Assembly (NCBI GenBank): GCA_027063305.1
Contig: JAMORY010000027.1
Location: 144,267 to 208,266 of the forward strand
Direction of reading: 5' to 3'
DNA from: Sulfurovum sp.
Lineage (GTDB): Bacteria > Campylobacterota > Campylobacteria > Campylobacterales > Sulfurovaceae
DNA length: 64,000 nt
Shown here: positions 16,967 to 25,345 of the stretch, piece by piece
Layout of the letters: the number at the start of each line of letters is the position of its first letter
Numbering within the stretch: the first letter of the stretch is position 1
Notes under the pieces: model-generated
Told to the model about the DNA's origin: nothing
Database searches by the model: none
Seen by the model: only the letters and a program-made list of their open reading frames with translations
Position numbers and translations under genes: made by a program

Positions 16967-17570
16967 GTATCTCTTCCCTTCGCTTATGACGAATAATGTA
17001 GAAGATGGTAATAAAAACAACGGATACCAGAGCAATAAGCATTGCCATATGCAGATATTCTGAAATAAGTGCTTCATTTGAGCCCAAAAGATACCCCAAG
17101 GCAACAAGTACGACCACCCATATTCCCGCGCCTAGTGCCGTATAAAGAGAAAAACGGAGAAGATTCATCCGTGAAAGTCCTGCCGGCAAAGAGATAAGTT
17201 GACGAATACCCGGGATCAGCCTGCCGTTAAAGGTGGAGAGTTCTCCGTGCTTTTGGAAAAAGGCTTCCAACCTATCCAACGTTTCATGCTTGATCAAAAA
17301 GTATTTCCCATATTTGAGTAAAAATGCACGTCCAAAATGCATCGCCAGATAGTAGTTAAAAAGTGCCCCTGCAACAGAGCCGAGGATCCCGGTAAGCACT
17401 ACAAGATAGAGGTTCATCTCACCTTGGTAAGCAAGATATCCTGCCGGTATCATGATCACTTCACTAGGAAAAGGAAAAAAGGTGCTCTCAAGGAACATAA
17501 GAAGAAAAATACCGATATAGCCCATCTCTCCGATGGAGTTTACAAGAAATGCGGCTATATCGTGAAGCAT
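16962..17570 (-). CDS. DedA family membrane protein
   Basis: 202 residues with five to six hydrophobic helices. The family signature is clear: [10 protein letters not shown] near the N-terminus (conserved acidic residue before a re-entrant loop) and [22 protein letters not shown] in the second half. DedA proteins are inner-membrane lipid flippases (undecaprenyl phosphate or phosphatidylethanolamine) or proton-coupled transporters; the substrate cannot be told here. It begins 6 nt after accA and is probably translated from the same mRNA. No evident Shine-Dalgarno, which fits coupling. Confidence 0.9.
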   Translation of the reverse strand: MLHDIAAFLVNSIGEMGYIGIFLLMFLESTFFPFPSEVIMIPAGYLAYQGEMNLYLVVLTGILGSVAGALFNYYLAMHFGRAFLLKYGKYFLIKHETLDRLEAFFQKHGELSTFNGRLIPGIRQLISLPAGLSRMNLLRFSLYTALGAGIWVVVLVALGYLLGSNEALISEYLHMAMLIALVSVVFITIFYIIRHKRREEIL

Positions 17571-17576
17571 TGTAGA

Positions 17577-18512
17577 TTATTCGCTAAATGCACCGACAGA
17601 TGTCAAACGCTTATAGCGTGTATCAAGAAGCTCATCGATAGAGAGCTTCTGAAGCTCTTTGACATTCTCTAAGAAATACGTCTTCAGTGCTTCTGCTGCG
17701 GTTTTCTTATCGCGGTGTGCCCCGATAAGCGGCTCATCGAGGATATCATCGATCAAGCCATGTTCTTTAAGGTCATTCGGTGTGATCTTGAGCGCTTTGG
17801 TCGCAGTCTCGACTTTACTCGGATCGTTCCAGAGAATAGCGGAACACCCTTCAGGAGAGATCACGGCAAAGACGGAGTAACGCATCATTGCCAACTTGTC
17901 GGCAACACCGATCGCAAGTGCACCACCCGAACCACCTTCTCCAATGACCACGGAGATCATCGGTACTTTTGTTGCAGCGAATTCAAAGAGGTTACGGGCG
18001 ATCGCTTCGCTCTGTCCGCGCTCTTCGGCACCAAGTCCGGGATAGGCACCCGGAGTGTCTATAAGCATCAGTACGGGAATGTTGAACTTCTCCGCCAAAC
18101 GTACGGCACGAAGTGCTTTTCTGTACCCCTCAGGGTTGGGCATACCGAAGTTACGCTTGATCTTGTTCTTGACCCCCCGCCCCTTCTGCTCACCGATGAC
18201 CATGGTCTTCTGCCCGTCGATATAACCGAGATAACAGAGGATCGCAGGATCGTCACGGAACGCACGGTCACCATGGATCTCATAGGCATCATCCATGATC
18301 ATCTTAATATAGTCGAGTGCATACGGTCTGTCGGGATGACGTGCCAATTGGAGTTTCTGATAGTCACTCAATGAACCGAATGTCTTCTCAACCTCTTTTT
18401 GCAACTCTTTTTGCAGTTTTTCAACAAGTTCTAGGTTGGCAACAGCATGAGCGGATACGATCTCTTCTTGTATCTTCTCAATTTTGCTTTCGAAATCTAA
18501 ATAGGTTGCCAT
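17577..18512 (-). CDS. accA: Acetyl-CoA carboxylase carboxyltransferase subunit alpha
   Basis: 311 residues (E. coli 319). With AccD it moves the carboxyl group from carboxybiotin to acetyl-CoA, the first step of fatty acid synthesis. Family features: [36 protein letters not shown], and the oxyanion-hole glycines [12 protein letters not shown]. The coding region follows fabF by 13 nt and precedes dedA by 6 nt, making an acpP-fabF-accA-dedA operon. accD is not in the window. Confidence 0.97.
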   Translation of the reverse strand: MATYLDFESKIEKIQEEIVSAHAVANLELVEKLQKELQKEVEKTFGSLSDYQKLQLARHPDRPYALDYIKMIMDDAYEIHGDRAFRDDPAILCYLGYIDGQKTMVIGEQKGRGVKNKIKRNFGMPNPEGYRKALRAVRLAEKFNIPVLMLIDTPGAYPGLGAEERGQSEAIARNLFEFAATKVPMISVVIGEGGSGGALAIGVADKLAMMRYSVFAVISPEGCSAILWNDPSKVETATKALKITPNDLKEHGLIDDILDEPLIGAHRDKKTAAEALKTYFLENVKELQKLSIDELLDTRYKRLTSVGAFSE

Positions 18513-18525
18513 GGGAACTCCTCAC

Positions 18526-19743
18526 TTATACTTTTCTAAAGATAACTACGCCGTTTGTCCCGCCAAAGCCGAAAGAGTTGCTCATTACAACATCAATATC
18601 CGCTTTTCTCGCTTCGTTCGGTACATAGTCGAGATCACAGTTCTCATCAGGGTTGGTGTAGTTGATCGTCGGAGGGATGATACCGTCACGCATTGCCATC
18701 AAGGAGATAACCGCTTCGATACTTCCCGCAGCTCCAAGACAGTGTCCGATCTGACCTTTTGTGGAACTGACAGGAGGACAGCTCTCTTTACCGCCGAAGA
18801 GCTCTTTAAGCGCTGCCGTTTCGTTCTTGTCATTGATCGGTGTAGAGGTTCCGTGTGCATTGACATAGTCGACTTTCGGCTCACCTGCCATCTTGTATGC
18901 CATCTTCATTGCACGAAGCGGTCCATCCATTGTCGGTGTCGTAATATGGTTGGCATCACCGCTCTCTCCGAACCCGATAAGCTCCGCATAGATATGCGCA
19001 CCACGTGCAACTGCATCTTCATAACTTTCAAGTACCAATGCACCTGCACCCTCACCCATAACAAATCCATCACGCTCCGCATCGAACGGTCTTGACGCGG
19101 TTTTTGGGTCGTCATTTCTTGTCGAAAGTGCTTTCATCGCGGCAAATCCGCCTACACCCGCACCACAGATCGCAGACTCGGCACCGATAACGAGCATCTT
19201 CTCTGCAGTTCCGACCATAATGGACTTCGCCGCTTCGCCAATGGCATGTGTTCCTGCCGCACACGCAGTGACGGAAGAGAGGTTCGGCCCTCTAAGCCCT
19301 TGATAGATAGAAACGAATCCACCGAGCATATTGACCAATGAGGACGGGATGAAGAAAGGAGAGATTCTTCTTGGACCTCTGGTAGCACAGACAACGGAGT
19401 TCTTTTCAATATTGGGAAGACCGCCGATACCGGAAGCGGAAGCTACACCGAAGCTGTCTCTGTCAAAGTCCTCAGGGAGCTTTGCATCCGCCATCGCTTC
19501 AGCTGCCGCTTTAAGTCCAAGCTGGATGAAACGGTCGGCTTTCTTTGCCTCCTTTGCATCCATGACACTTGAGGGATCGAACCCAACGATCTCACCCGCG
19601 ATCTGTGCGGAAAATGCCTCTACATCGAAAAGCTCGATCTTCTTAATACCACACTCTCCGTTGACGATCGCTTTGAATGCGCTCTCTTTATCCTGCCCTA
19701 AAGCGTTGATCATTCCCAAACCTGTTACCACTACTCTTTTCAC
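18526..19743 (-). CDS. fabF: 3-oxoacyl-ACP synthase II
   Basis: 405 residues. It condenses malonyl-ACP with acyl-ACP during chain elongation. The thiolase-fold catalytic triad is complete: nucleophile Cys in VTACAAGTHAIG, His in NAHGTSTPIND and His in GQIGHCLGAAGS. The start is GTG, behind AGGAGAAGCA. It follows acpP by 100 bp containing a CUUCGG-capped hairpin and precedes accA. Confidence 0.97.
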   Translation of the reverse strand: MKRVVVTGLGMINALGQDKESAFKAIVNGECGIKKIELFDVEAFSAQIAGEIVGFDPSSVMDAKEAKKADRFIQLGLKAAAEAMADAKLPEDFDRDSFGVASASGIGGLPNIEKNSVVCATRGPRRISPFFIPSSLVNMLGGFVSIYQGLRGPNLSSVTACAAGTHAIGEAAKSIMVGTAEKMLVIGAESAICGAGVGGFAAMKALSTRNDDPKTASRPFDAERDGFVMGEGAGALVLESYEDAVARGAHIYAELIGFGESGDANHITTPTMDGPLRAMKMAYKMAGEPKVDYVNAHGTSTPINDKNETAALKELFGGKESCPPVSSTKGQIGHCLGAAGSIEAVISLMAMRDGIIPPTINYTNPDENCDLDYVPNEARKADIDVVMSNSFGFGGTNGVVIFRKV

Positions 19744-19819
19744 TGCTTCTCCTGTTTGTCTGCTTTCAATAAGATATAGGTGAATATTTCCAAAGCGTAA
19801 ACACTCATCTATCTCTTAA

Positions 19820-19837
19820 CTCTCCCCGAAGGGAGAG
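19820..19837 (-). promoter_or_regulatory. Hairpin between acpP and fabF
   Basis: CTCTCCC/GGGAGAG stem; on the minus strand the loop reads TTCG within CTTCGG, a stable tetraloop. It lies just after the acpP stop without a T run, so it is more likely an mRNA-stability or attenuating element than a full terminator. It could raise acpP mRNA relative to fabF. Confidence 0.5.
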
Positions 19838-19843
19838 AAGGGC

Positions 19844-20077
19844 TTATGCCTGTGCGTTCTCAATAAACTTGATAGCGTCCGCTACTGTTGCGATCGCTTC
19901 AGCTTGATCGTCCGGGATCTCAATATCGAACTTCTCTTCAAGTGCCATGACAAGCTCAACGACATCAAGACTGTCAGCCCCAAGGTCCTCTACGAATTTA
20001 GAATCTTCTTTTACCTCATCCGGGCTCACGTTTAGTTGCTCAACAACTACTTCTTTTACATCATCAAATAATGCCAT
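19844..20077 (-). CDS. acpP: Acyl carrier protein
   Basis: 77 residues, acidic, four-helix. The phosphopantetheine-attachment Ser is in [10 protein letters not shown]. It carries the growing acyl chain to FabF and the other synthase enzymes. AAGGAG lies 6 nt before ATG, and an extended -10 promoter sits just upstream. It heads the acpP-fabF-accA-dedA run, while fabG is elsewhere in this window. Confidence 0.98.
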   Translation of the reverse strand: MALFDDVKEVVVEQLNVSPDEVKEDSKFVEDLGADSLDVVELVMALEEKFDIEIPDDQAEAIATVADAIKFIENAQA

Positions 20078-20110
20078 TGATTACTCCTTAAGTTTGTTAA
20101 AATACGCACA

Positions 20111-20119
20111 AGTATAGCA
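20111..20119 (-). promoter_or_regulatory. Extended -10 promoter of acpP
   Basis: On the minus strand TGCTATACT (extended -10) preceded by a T-rich tract, about 34 nt before the acpP start. This fits a strong housekeeping promoter. Confidence 0.7.
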
Positions 20120-20143
20120 AAAAAATGATAAAAACTTATACGT

Positions 20144-20647
20144 CTATTCTGAAAGGAGCTGTTTTTTCACGAAGGGGTCATGTAGATTCTTCCCTTGAAG
20201 CATCAGCCTTCGCATCTCATCATAGGGGATCATCCTCAGCTTTTTCTCCTTATATGCGGCAAAACCATACCCCATCGGCGTATTATCCGTACGGCTGTAC
20301 CACGCCTTTTTCGCATCTATCCACTGGTGCGTATCACGCGTACGGGTCACAAGCTTCTCTATTTGCGGTGTATGCGATTGCAGCCAAAGCACCACGCATC
20401 CGATATCGTCGAAGAAGTACGTGTTCCCGTTACGGGCGATCAACTCCGCACTATAGTCGAGATCCTCGACATCCATACTACACTCGGAGCATTGATACTC
20501 TTTGGGTTTGATAGGCACGATCTTATAGTCGGTATTACCTTTGTAGACAAAACGCGCTCCCTCATCGGTACCGAATGAGAGGAGAAGGATCACGATCACC
20601 CCGATGACCATTGCAAACACGGCAATATTGACAAGGATCTTTTTCAT
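20144..20647 (-). CDS. NosL-like membrane-anchored metal-binding protein
   Basis: 167 residues: one N-terminal transmembrane helix (residues 5-25), then a periplasmic domain with CSECSMDVEDLDYSAELI and YFFDDIGCVVLWLQ. The CxxCxM cluster followed by a F-D-x-x-G-C-x region is the NosL signature; NosL binds Cu(I) and helps build the copper centre of nitrous oxide reductase. It is the last gene of the cluster and overlaps the preceding membrane-protein gene by 4 nt. No nosZ is present in the window, so it may serve another cuproenzyme. Confidence 0.8.
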   Translation of the reverse strand: MKKILVNIAVFAMVIGVIVILLLSFGTDEGARFVYKGNTDYKIVPIKPKEYQCSECSMDVEDLDYSAELIARNGNTYFFDDIGCVVLWLQSHTPQIEKLVTRTRDTHQWIDAKKAWYSRTDNTPMGYGFAAYKEKKLRMIPYDEMRRLMLQGKNLHDPFVKKQLLSE

Positions 20648-21612
20648 AATAGAACTCCGTTCTTAAGATAGTATATGAGCACATAACTGCTGCATACGGT
20701 AACAAAAAGTATCAAGAATAGTAACGAAACTCTCTTTAGTTTTTCACTCCCCTGCCGAAAGAGAAGATGTAAAAGCGTATGATCGAGCGCAAGAAAAAGT
20801 CCTATCAGTAAACTCCCCCAGATAAGGTAACCGACATAATGGTAGTGTGATTGAAGCATACAGAAGGGGCACTGGTGGGTAGGAAGCTCATAGACATATG
20901 TACCAAAGAAGTACACTACCGCATAGTAGGCGATCACCCCGAAAAAGGGAATGACAAAGAGTGCCAGCCGATAGATGTTCGCCCACAGTGTCATAATACT
21001 CAACCCAAATAGCAGATAGAAGAGCATAAGCAGTTTAGGGATATCGAGCCCAAGAGGCAACCCGTTCCTCCCGCCAAGCTGTCCAAAGATAACCGAACAG
21101 CAACTGACCGGTCTATCTGTGCGTATATGGCTGAAGTAGAACCAATCGAGTATGAACTCTGCCGTTAAAAGAAGGAATATCCCCAAAAAGAACCATGACT
21201 TCAGCTTTAGATAAGGGTATGTTTTTGCCTCAAGGTCCAAACGGTTCACGCTTAACCATATACCGCTTAAAAAGAGAATGACGATCTTGAACACCAAAAG
21301 CGGGTCACCATAGTTATTTGCCTTGATCACCCCTGCCGCACACATCGCCCCGGGAACCAGATCGGCAAGTGCATCGATGGTATAGACAAAATAGGGAAGA
21401 AGCACTACTTTAAGCAAGATCACAAAAGCGATCACGCTCATTACAAGGTAGGAACGGTTCTCCAAACGAAACTGTAAGGCATCGAAGTGTGAGAAATCCC
21501 ATCTTCGCACAATACTTACCGTTGCCAAAGCAGCAAGCAGTAACAATATATAGAGCAGAGTTTCCGAAAGCAGATAGATGATCACCTCTTGGCTAAGAAG
21601 GATCTCATTCAT
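20644..21612 (-). CDS. Polytopic membrane protein of the NosL cluster
   Basis: 322 residues, about eight hydrophobic helices. I do not recognise the family. It contains several Cys likely to lie at membrane faces: PGAMCAAGVI, PVSCCSVIFG and THQCPFCMLQSHYHYVGY; the last, a CxxC followed by Met and paired His, could bind copper or act in thiol redox. It starts inside the ABC ATPase gene (8-nt overlap ATGAATGA) and ends 4 nt into the NosL gene, so the three are tightly coupled. A copper channel or chaperone-docking role is only inferred from company. Confidence 0.7.
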   Translation of the reverse strand: MNEILLSQEVIIYLLSETLLYILLLLAALATVSIVRRWDFSHFDALQFRLENRSYLVMSVIAFVILLKVVLLPYFVYTIDALADLVPGAMCAAGVIKANNYGDPLLVFKIVILFLSGIWLSVNRLDLEAKTYPYLKLKSWFFLGIFLLLTAEFILDWFYFSHIRTDRPVSCCSVIFGQLGGRNGLPLGLDIPKLLMLFYLLFGLSIMTLWANIYRLALFVIPFFGVIAYYAVVYFFGTYVYELPTHQCPFCMLQSHYHYVGYLIWGSLLIGLFLALDHTLLHLLFRQGSEKLKRVSLLFLILFVTVCSSYVLIYYLKNGVLL

Positions 21613-22309
21613 CGGTACACCCCTGTGATACATAGCGGTCGGATATGATACACCCATCTTCCATATCGATAATGCGATCAACGAACGGCAGACTCAGAAA
21701 CAGTGGGTCGTGAGTTGCCACGACCACCGTTTTCCCCTCATGATGCAAACGTTTCAATATCTCTATGAACTGAAGACTGTTCTGATGGTCGAGATTGGCG
21801 GTAGGTTCATCACACAGGATCAATACCGGTTCATGTACCAGTGCACGGGCAATGGCACAACGCTGTTTCTCTCCTCCGGAGAGAGCTCTGACAGGCTGTG
21901 CCGCCTTATGGAGGATCGATGCCTCCTTCATACTGCGTATTACGCATTGTCGCAGTATCGACATCGGTAACTTTTGAGGGATGAGCGGTACCATCACGTT
22001 CTCTTCAACACTGAGCGTCTCGATCAGATTGAAATGTTGAAAGACCATCCCCACCGTACGGGCTCGGTATGCAGAGGCATGAAGGTCGGGCAGTTTGGAT
22101 ACCAGCTCTTCGTTCACCACGATCTTACCTTCGGTCGGTCTGTCCAATGCACCTATGAGTGAAAGCAGTGTGGATTTACCACTACCGCTCACACCATTAA
22201 GAACGACCATCTCCCCCTCTTGAATGTGCAAGCTGAGCGACTTGAGTGCTTCAAAGGCTTGTGCGCTTCCCGCATTATAGATCTTGGTGACATTTTCAAG
22301 GATTACCAT
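21605..22309 (-). CDS. ABC transporter ATP-binding protein (MacB/LolD type)
   Basis: 234 residues. Walker [11 protein letters not shown]-loop FQHFNL, signature LSGGEKQR, Walker [13 protein letters not shown] and switch His in ATHDPLF are all present. The layout is that of the MacB/LolD/FtsE subfamily, which works with FtsX-like permeases rather than classical importers. Its partner is the permease encoded 24 nt upstream. In this setting it probably drives mechanotransmission or export linked to NosL-type proteins, as proposed for other nos-locus ABC systems. Confidence 0.92.
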   Translation of the reverse strand: MVILENVTKIYNAGSAQAFEALKSLSLHIQEGEMVVLNGVSGSGKSTLLSLIGALDRPTEGKIVVNEELVSKLPDLHASAYRARTVGMVFQHFNLIETLSVEENVMVPLIPQKLPMSILRQCVIRSMKEASILHKAAQPVRALSGGEKQRCAIARALVHEPVLILCDEPTANLDHQNSLQFIEILKRLHHEGKTVVVATHDPLFLSLPFVDRIIDMEDGCIISDRYVSQGCTDE

Positions 22310-22333
22310 ATGTAGCCCCTCCTCTTAACTTTT

Positions 22334-23518
22334 TCAAAGCATCGCCTCTTTGGCCGGAGTGACCGCTACACGCCATGCCGGTACCAGAACAGCCGCAAAA
22401 AACGGTACGGCATAAAGAAGAAACAAGGAGACCAGTAATCCAAAAGGGAGTGTTGGTACAAAGCTCACATCATTAGGAAGATCGGCACTTCCTAGGAAAA
22501 TATTTCGCAATAGCGGAGCATCTCCGACAAACACGAAGATATAGGCACCAACCGTACCAAGAATAAAGCTGACAAGTACGACACTCATATTCTCATAGAA
22601 CTTCAATATCAATACATCCTTGATACTCCACCCTACTGCACGTAAGATACCGATCTCCTTCCGTTCGGTCGCATAGACCATAGTATAGCGCTGATAAAGG
22701 ATCAACATGAACGTTACGATCGCTACAAGGTAGAGTGAGAGGAAGAGCCCTCCTTTGTAGTTATACAAAGACTCATACCCTCGCTTGACCTCCCTTTTAT
22801 CGACAATACGAATATCATAGAACATCCACTGAAGCTTACTAATAATATTATCCCACTCCGCATCATTGGGAACATTGAAGGTGATGTCCGTCACCATTGT
22901 CTCATCCATCCCGAATATCTCCCGAGCCAGATCGATCGGCATCAATATCACATCATTTGCCATCAAGTTCAGCGATGCGGGGATTGTTGCATAGATACCC
23001 ACCTCTTTAAAGACCCCTTTGGGGGTTTTGAAGGTAAAACGCTCATGAAAGAAGTGCTCTTTCATAAAACGCGAGACCCCCTCCCCTACGATCATCTGAG
23101 GGGAAGAGAGGAACTTTTCAAGATTCAGACCATCTATAAGCTTCTGTAGGGCACGGTGACTCTGTTCATCAAAAAGATCCACACCGATGATCAAGAAAGA
23201 CTTTCCCTTAGGTGTAAAGAAATATCGTCCATAGACACGGGGGGAGAGTGCTTCTATTCCCTCTATCTCCATGATCCTATCCGCCCATGAAAGAGGAGTA
23301 TCGACTGCTCGTCCGGCCTGTACCCTCGTTACCGTAAGATCAGGTTGTGCATCAAGGCTTTGAAGCAGTGTCCGCTCCAACGATGTAGAGATAAAAAGCG
23401 TTGCACTCAATAAAAAGATCATCGCAACAGAGATCAATACCGCACCGATATGCTTACGCTGCTGTCTGAAGAGTAATAAAGAGAGAAAATGAAAAAAACT
23501 ATTGTGGTGCATAGACAA
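22334..23518 (-). CDS. FtsX/MacB-like ABC permease
   Basis: 394 residues: N-terminal helix (about 24-46), a large periplasmic domain of about 200 residues (MacB core type), then three helices in the FtsX-like domain (GGLFLSLYLVAIVTFMLILY; SVVLVSFILGTVGAYIFVF; LLVSLFLLYAVPFFAAVLV). The coupling segment ATERKEIGILRAVGWS is typical of MacB/LolCE permeases. It pairs with the following ATPase gene and overlaps the preceding small gene by 20 nt. Confidence 0.9.
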   Translation of the reverse strand: MSMHHNSFFHFLSLLLFRQQRKHIGAVLISVAMIFLLSATLFISTSLERTLLQSLDAQPDLTVTRVQAGRAVDTPLSWADRIMEIEGIEALSPRVYGRYFFTPKGKSFLIIGVDLFDEQSHRALQKLIDGLNLEKFLSSPQMIVGEGVSRFMKEHFFHERFTFKTPKGVFKEVGIYATIPASLNLMANDVILMPIDLAREIFGMDETMVTDITFNVPNDAEWDNIISKLQWMFYDIRIVDKREVKRGYESLYNYKGGLFLSLYLVAIVTFMLILYQRYTMVYATERKEIGILRAVGWSIKDVLILKFYENMSVVLVSFILGTVGAYIFVFVGDAPLLRNIFLGSADLPNDVSFVPTLPFGLLVSLFLLYAVPFFAAVLVPAWRVAVTPAKEAML

Positions 23519-23750
23519 ATCCCATACGGTTAATAGGCGGCATTTCGGGGTAAGCTACATTCACTTGCTTCTCTTGCATGGTCCGAGGTTCATAGTAGGC
23601 AACACTAAAAGAGAGCATATCCATCGTACTTACCTTTACCCATGCACGATATTGTGACTCCTGTTCGCTAGAAGAGGCATGAAGATAATGAAAAGATACA
23701 AAAAGAAGCATAACTCCAAGCAATACACCCAAGCCTACAACTATCCGCAT
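23499..23750 (-). CDS. Small membrane-anchored protein of the NosL cluster
   Basis: 83 residues. One N-terminal hydrophobic helix (VVGLGVLLGVMLLFVSFHYL) followed by a short periplasmic tail without Cys; it ends PINRMGFVYAPQ. Family not recognised. It overlaps the permease gene by 20 nt and lies 11 bp after the upstream NosL gene, so it is part of the same operon. It may be an accessory subunit of the permease. Confidence 0.65.
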   Translation of the reverse strand: MRIVVGLGVLLGVMLLFVSFHYLHASSSEQESQYRAWVKVSTMDMLSFSVAYYEPRTMQEKQVNVAYPEMPPINRMGFVYAPQ

Positions 23751-23761
23751 CCAATGACTCT

Positions 23762-24433
23762 TTACTGTGTAATGCCGTCAAGCGCCATTAACATACGGTC
23801 TGTGATCTCATCAAAGCGTACGATACGCTTACCGTGATGTTCCCGCATAAAGCGCTCTGCACTTCTTTTATACTTAAAAGGGACCAGTTCATGCCCCATG
23901 GGACCATAGACATTGGGATCGAGCACATAATAGGCCTCTTTTGCCGGGATCTCTTCTAGTGTATAGTAGTCGCTTACACCGATCGATGTGATCTCTTTTC
24001 TATCAAAAGGGAAATTCCCGTCGAAGATATAGTACTTCATCATATCTTTAACCCCGTCAAAGTAGTAGCGCTCTTGCCCCACTTGCATCACTGCCGCCCA
24101 CTTGGGATATTTGGAGACGAACATTCCGCAAACGGGACACTTCGCATCACTTGGCACATGAATATGCTCTGTGGGAGTATGCGTACTGCCATACTGAATA
24201 AAGTAAGCTACCGCCCGGCGCTTTGCATGACTAAGCGGTCGACACGCTTTGGCACCATCGATCGCCTGCATCGTCTCTTCGAGGGTTGCCTTTTTTGAAG
24301 GGAGCTTCTCTTTTTGACACATTACATGAACAATACGCTCTCCCTTACGGGCAAGCTTAGCAGCCTTGGGATCCACTTGTGTAGCACCCCACAGCCATCC
24401 GGCTATTGTCACTATCATTATCAACGTTCTCAA
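23762..24433 (-). CDS. NosL family periplasmic protein
   Basis: 223 residues with a signal peptide (MRTLIMIVTIAGWLWGA). The N-terminal 80 residues contain two Cys (VMCQKE, AKACRP) but no CxxCH, so this part resembles a haem-less remnant of a cytochrome-like domain. Then the NosL domain: CPVCGMFVSKYPKWAAVM with YYFDGVKDMMKYYI and a C-terminal EAYYVLDPNVYGPMGHELVPF. The CPVCGM set is expected to bind Cu(I). It is flanked by another NosL-type gene upstream (54 nt). Confidence 0.85.
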   Translation of the reverse strand: MRTLIMIVTIAGWLWGATQVDPKAAKLARKGERIVHVMCQKEKLPSKKATLEETMQAIDGAKACRPLSHAKRRAVAYFIQYGSTHTPTEHIHVPSDAKCPVCGMFVSKYPKWAAVMQVGQERYYFDGVKDMMKYYIFDGNFPFDRKEITSIGVSDYYTLEEIPAKEAYYVLDPNVYGPMGHELVPFKYKRSAERFMREHHGKRIVRFDEITDRMLMALDGITQ

Positions 24434-24487
24434 AGCATCCCTCTCTATGGGTATCGTTCATCTACCCTTGTGAAATTTTCGTTCGAC

Positions 24488-25225
24488 CTACTGTCTGCTC
24501 TTTAGATAGAGCCCGACTGCTTGTAGTTGCTTCCCGTTCAACCCCTTACAGAGCTGTTCCGAGACAATAAAGGCTTTCGCTTCGGCAGTCGTTGCAAATC
24601 TTTTATCTGTCTTTTGACACATTTTACCATAAATTATCTCACCTTTCTTAGCCATCATCGCCTGTTTCTTTGCGATCATCATACTATCTTTGGCAAAATC
24701 CGCCTCCGCCACCTTAAGTGCGCCTTTGAAATCGGTCACTTTTCCACCGTTTGCTTTTGCAAACGCTTCGGCATCGGCTTTGGTCGAGAACGCATACTTA
24801 CTGACCATGGTCATCGTCCCTTTTTTATTGCTCCCTACCACATAGAATGCTTTGGTCGCATCAATGAACTTCAAGCTGTTGGTATCAACCACTTTCACAT
24901 CTTTGATCTCGTTCCCTTTTTTCATATCTTCAACAAGACAGTGGATAGAACAGTACTGCTTGGTCTTACCGTCTACATGTGCCGCATGGTTGGTCCTATA
25001 GAACATCGGCAGTCTCATACCGCACTCAGGGCAGAACATTTTTGCTTTTCCCTCTTGGAGAATTGTTGCTTTCTCTTTGGGAGCCGACTGGAACATCTTC
25101 ATCATCTTCTTCGGTTGTGCCCCCTTCATCGCACCTCCGCACTTTCCTGCCTGACATTTCATCTCAGCATGAGACAATGTTACCATCGCACCTACAAGCA
25201 ATAGTATGAACCATCTTTTATTCAT
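24488..25225 (-). CDS. NosL family periplasmic protein with extra Cys motifs
   Basis: 245 residues with signal peptide (ends SHA-E). Mature N-terminus has CQAGKCGG, a second possible metal site. NosL core: FCPECGMRLPMFYRTNHAA and QYCSIHCLVEDM, with TKAFYVVGS and AFSTKADAEAFAKANGG. The C-terminal IIYGKMCQKTDKRF...LCKGLNG resembles the Cys pair of its downstream paralogue. It is the first gene of the operon, preceded by the TTAACACT direct repeats and a -10 box. A periplasmic copper chaperone role is the best reading. Confidence 0.85.
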   Translation of the reverse strand: MNKRWFILLLVGAMVTLSHAEMKCQAGKCGGAMKGAQPKKMMKMFQSAPKEKATILQEGKAKMFCPECGMRLPMFYRTNHAAHVDGKTKQYCSIHCLVEDMKKGNEIKDVKVVDTNSLKFIDATKAFYVVGSNKKGTMTMVSKYAFSTKADAEAFAKANGGKVTDFKGALKVAEADFAKDSMMIAKKQAMMAKKGEIIYGKMCQKTDKRFATTAEAKAFIVSEQLCKGLNGKQLQAVGLYLKSRQ

Positions 25226-25252
25226 TATGTATCCTTTTGATTTCGATAAGGT

Positions 25253-25284
25253 ATCTTAATAGAGTAGTGTTAAATTAGTGTTAA
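25253..25284 (-). promoter_or_regulatory. Direct-repeat operator and -10 box upstream of the NosL operon
   Basis: On the minus strand two TTAACACT copies, 11 bp apart (25266-25273 and 25277-25284), are followed after exactly 7 nt by TAAGAT (25253-25258) as -10. Eleven-bp direct repeats over the -35 region are the binding mode of OmpR/PhoB-family activators. The TonB-receptor promoter has the same arrangement. Confidence 0.65.
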
Positions 25285-25345
25285 TTTTGCAGAGGTTTCC
25301 ATAAGTAGGGAGAGAGAGGATAGCCCTCTCTCAAAGTCATGTTGC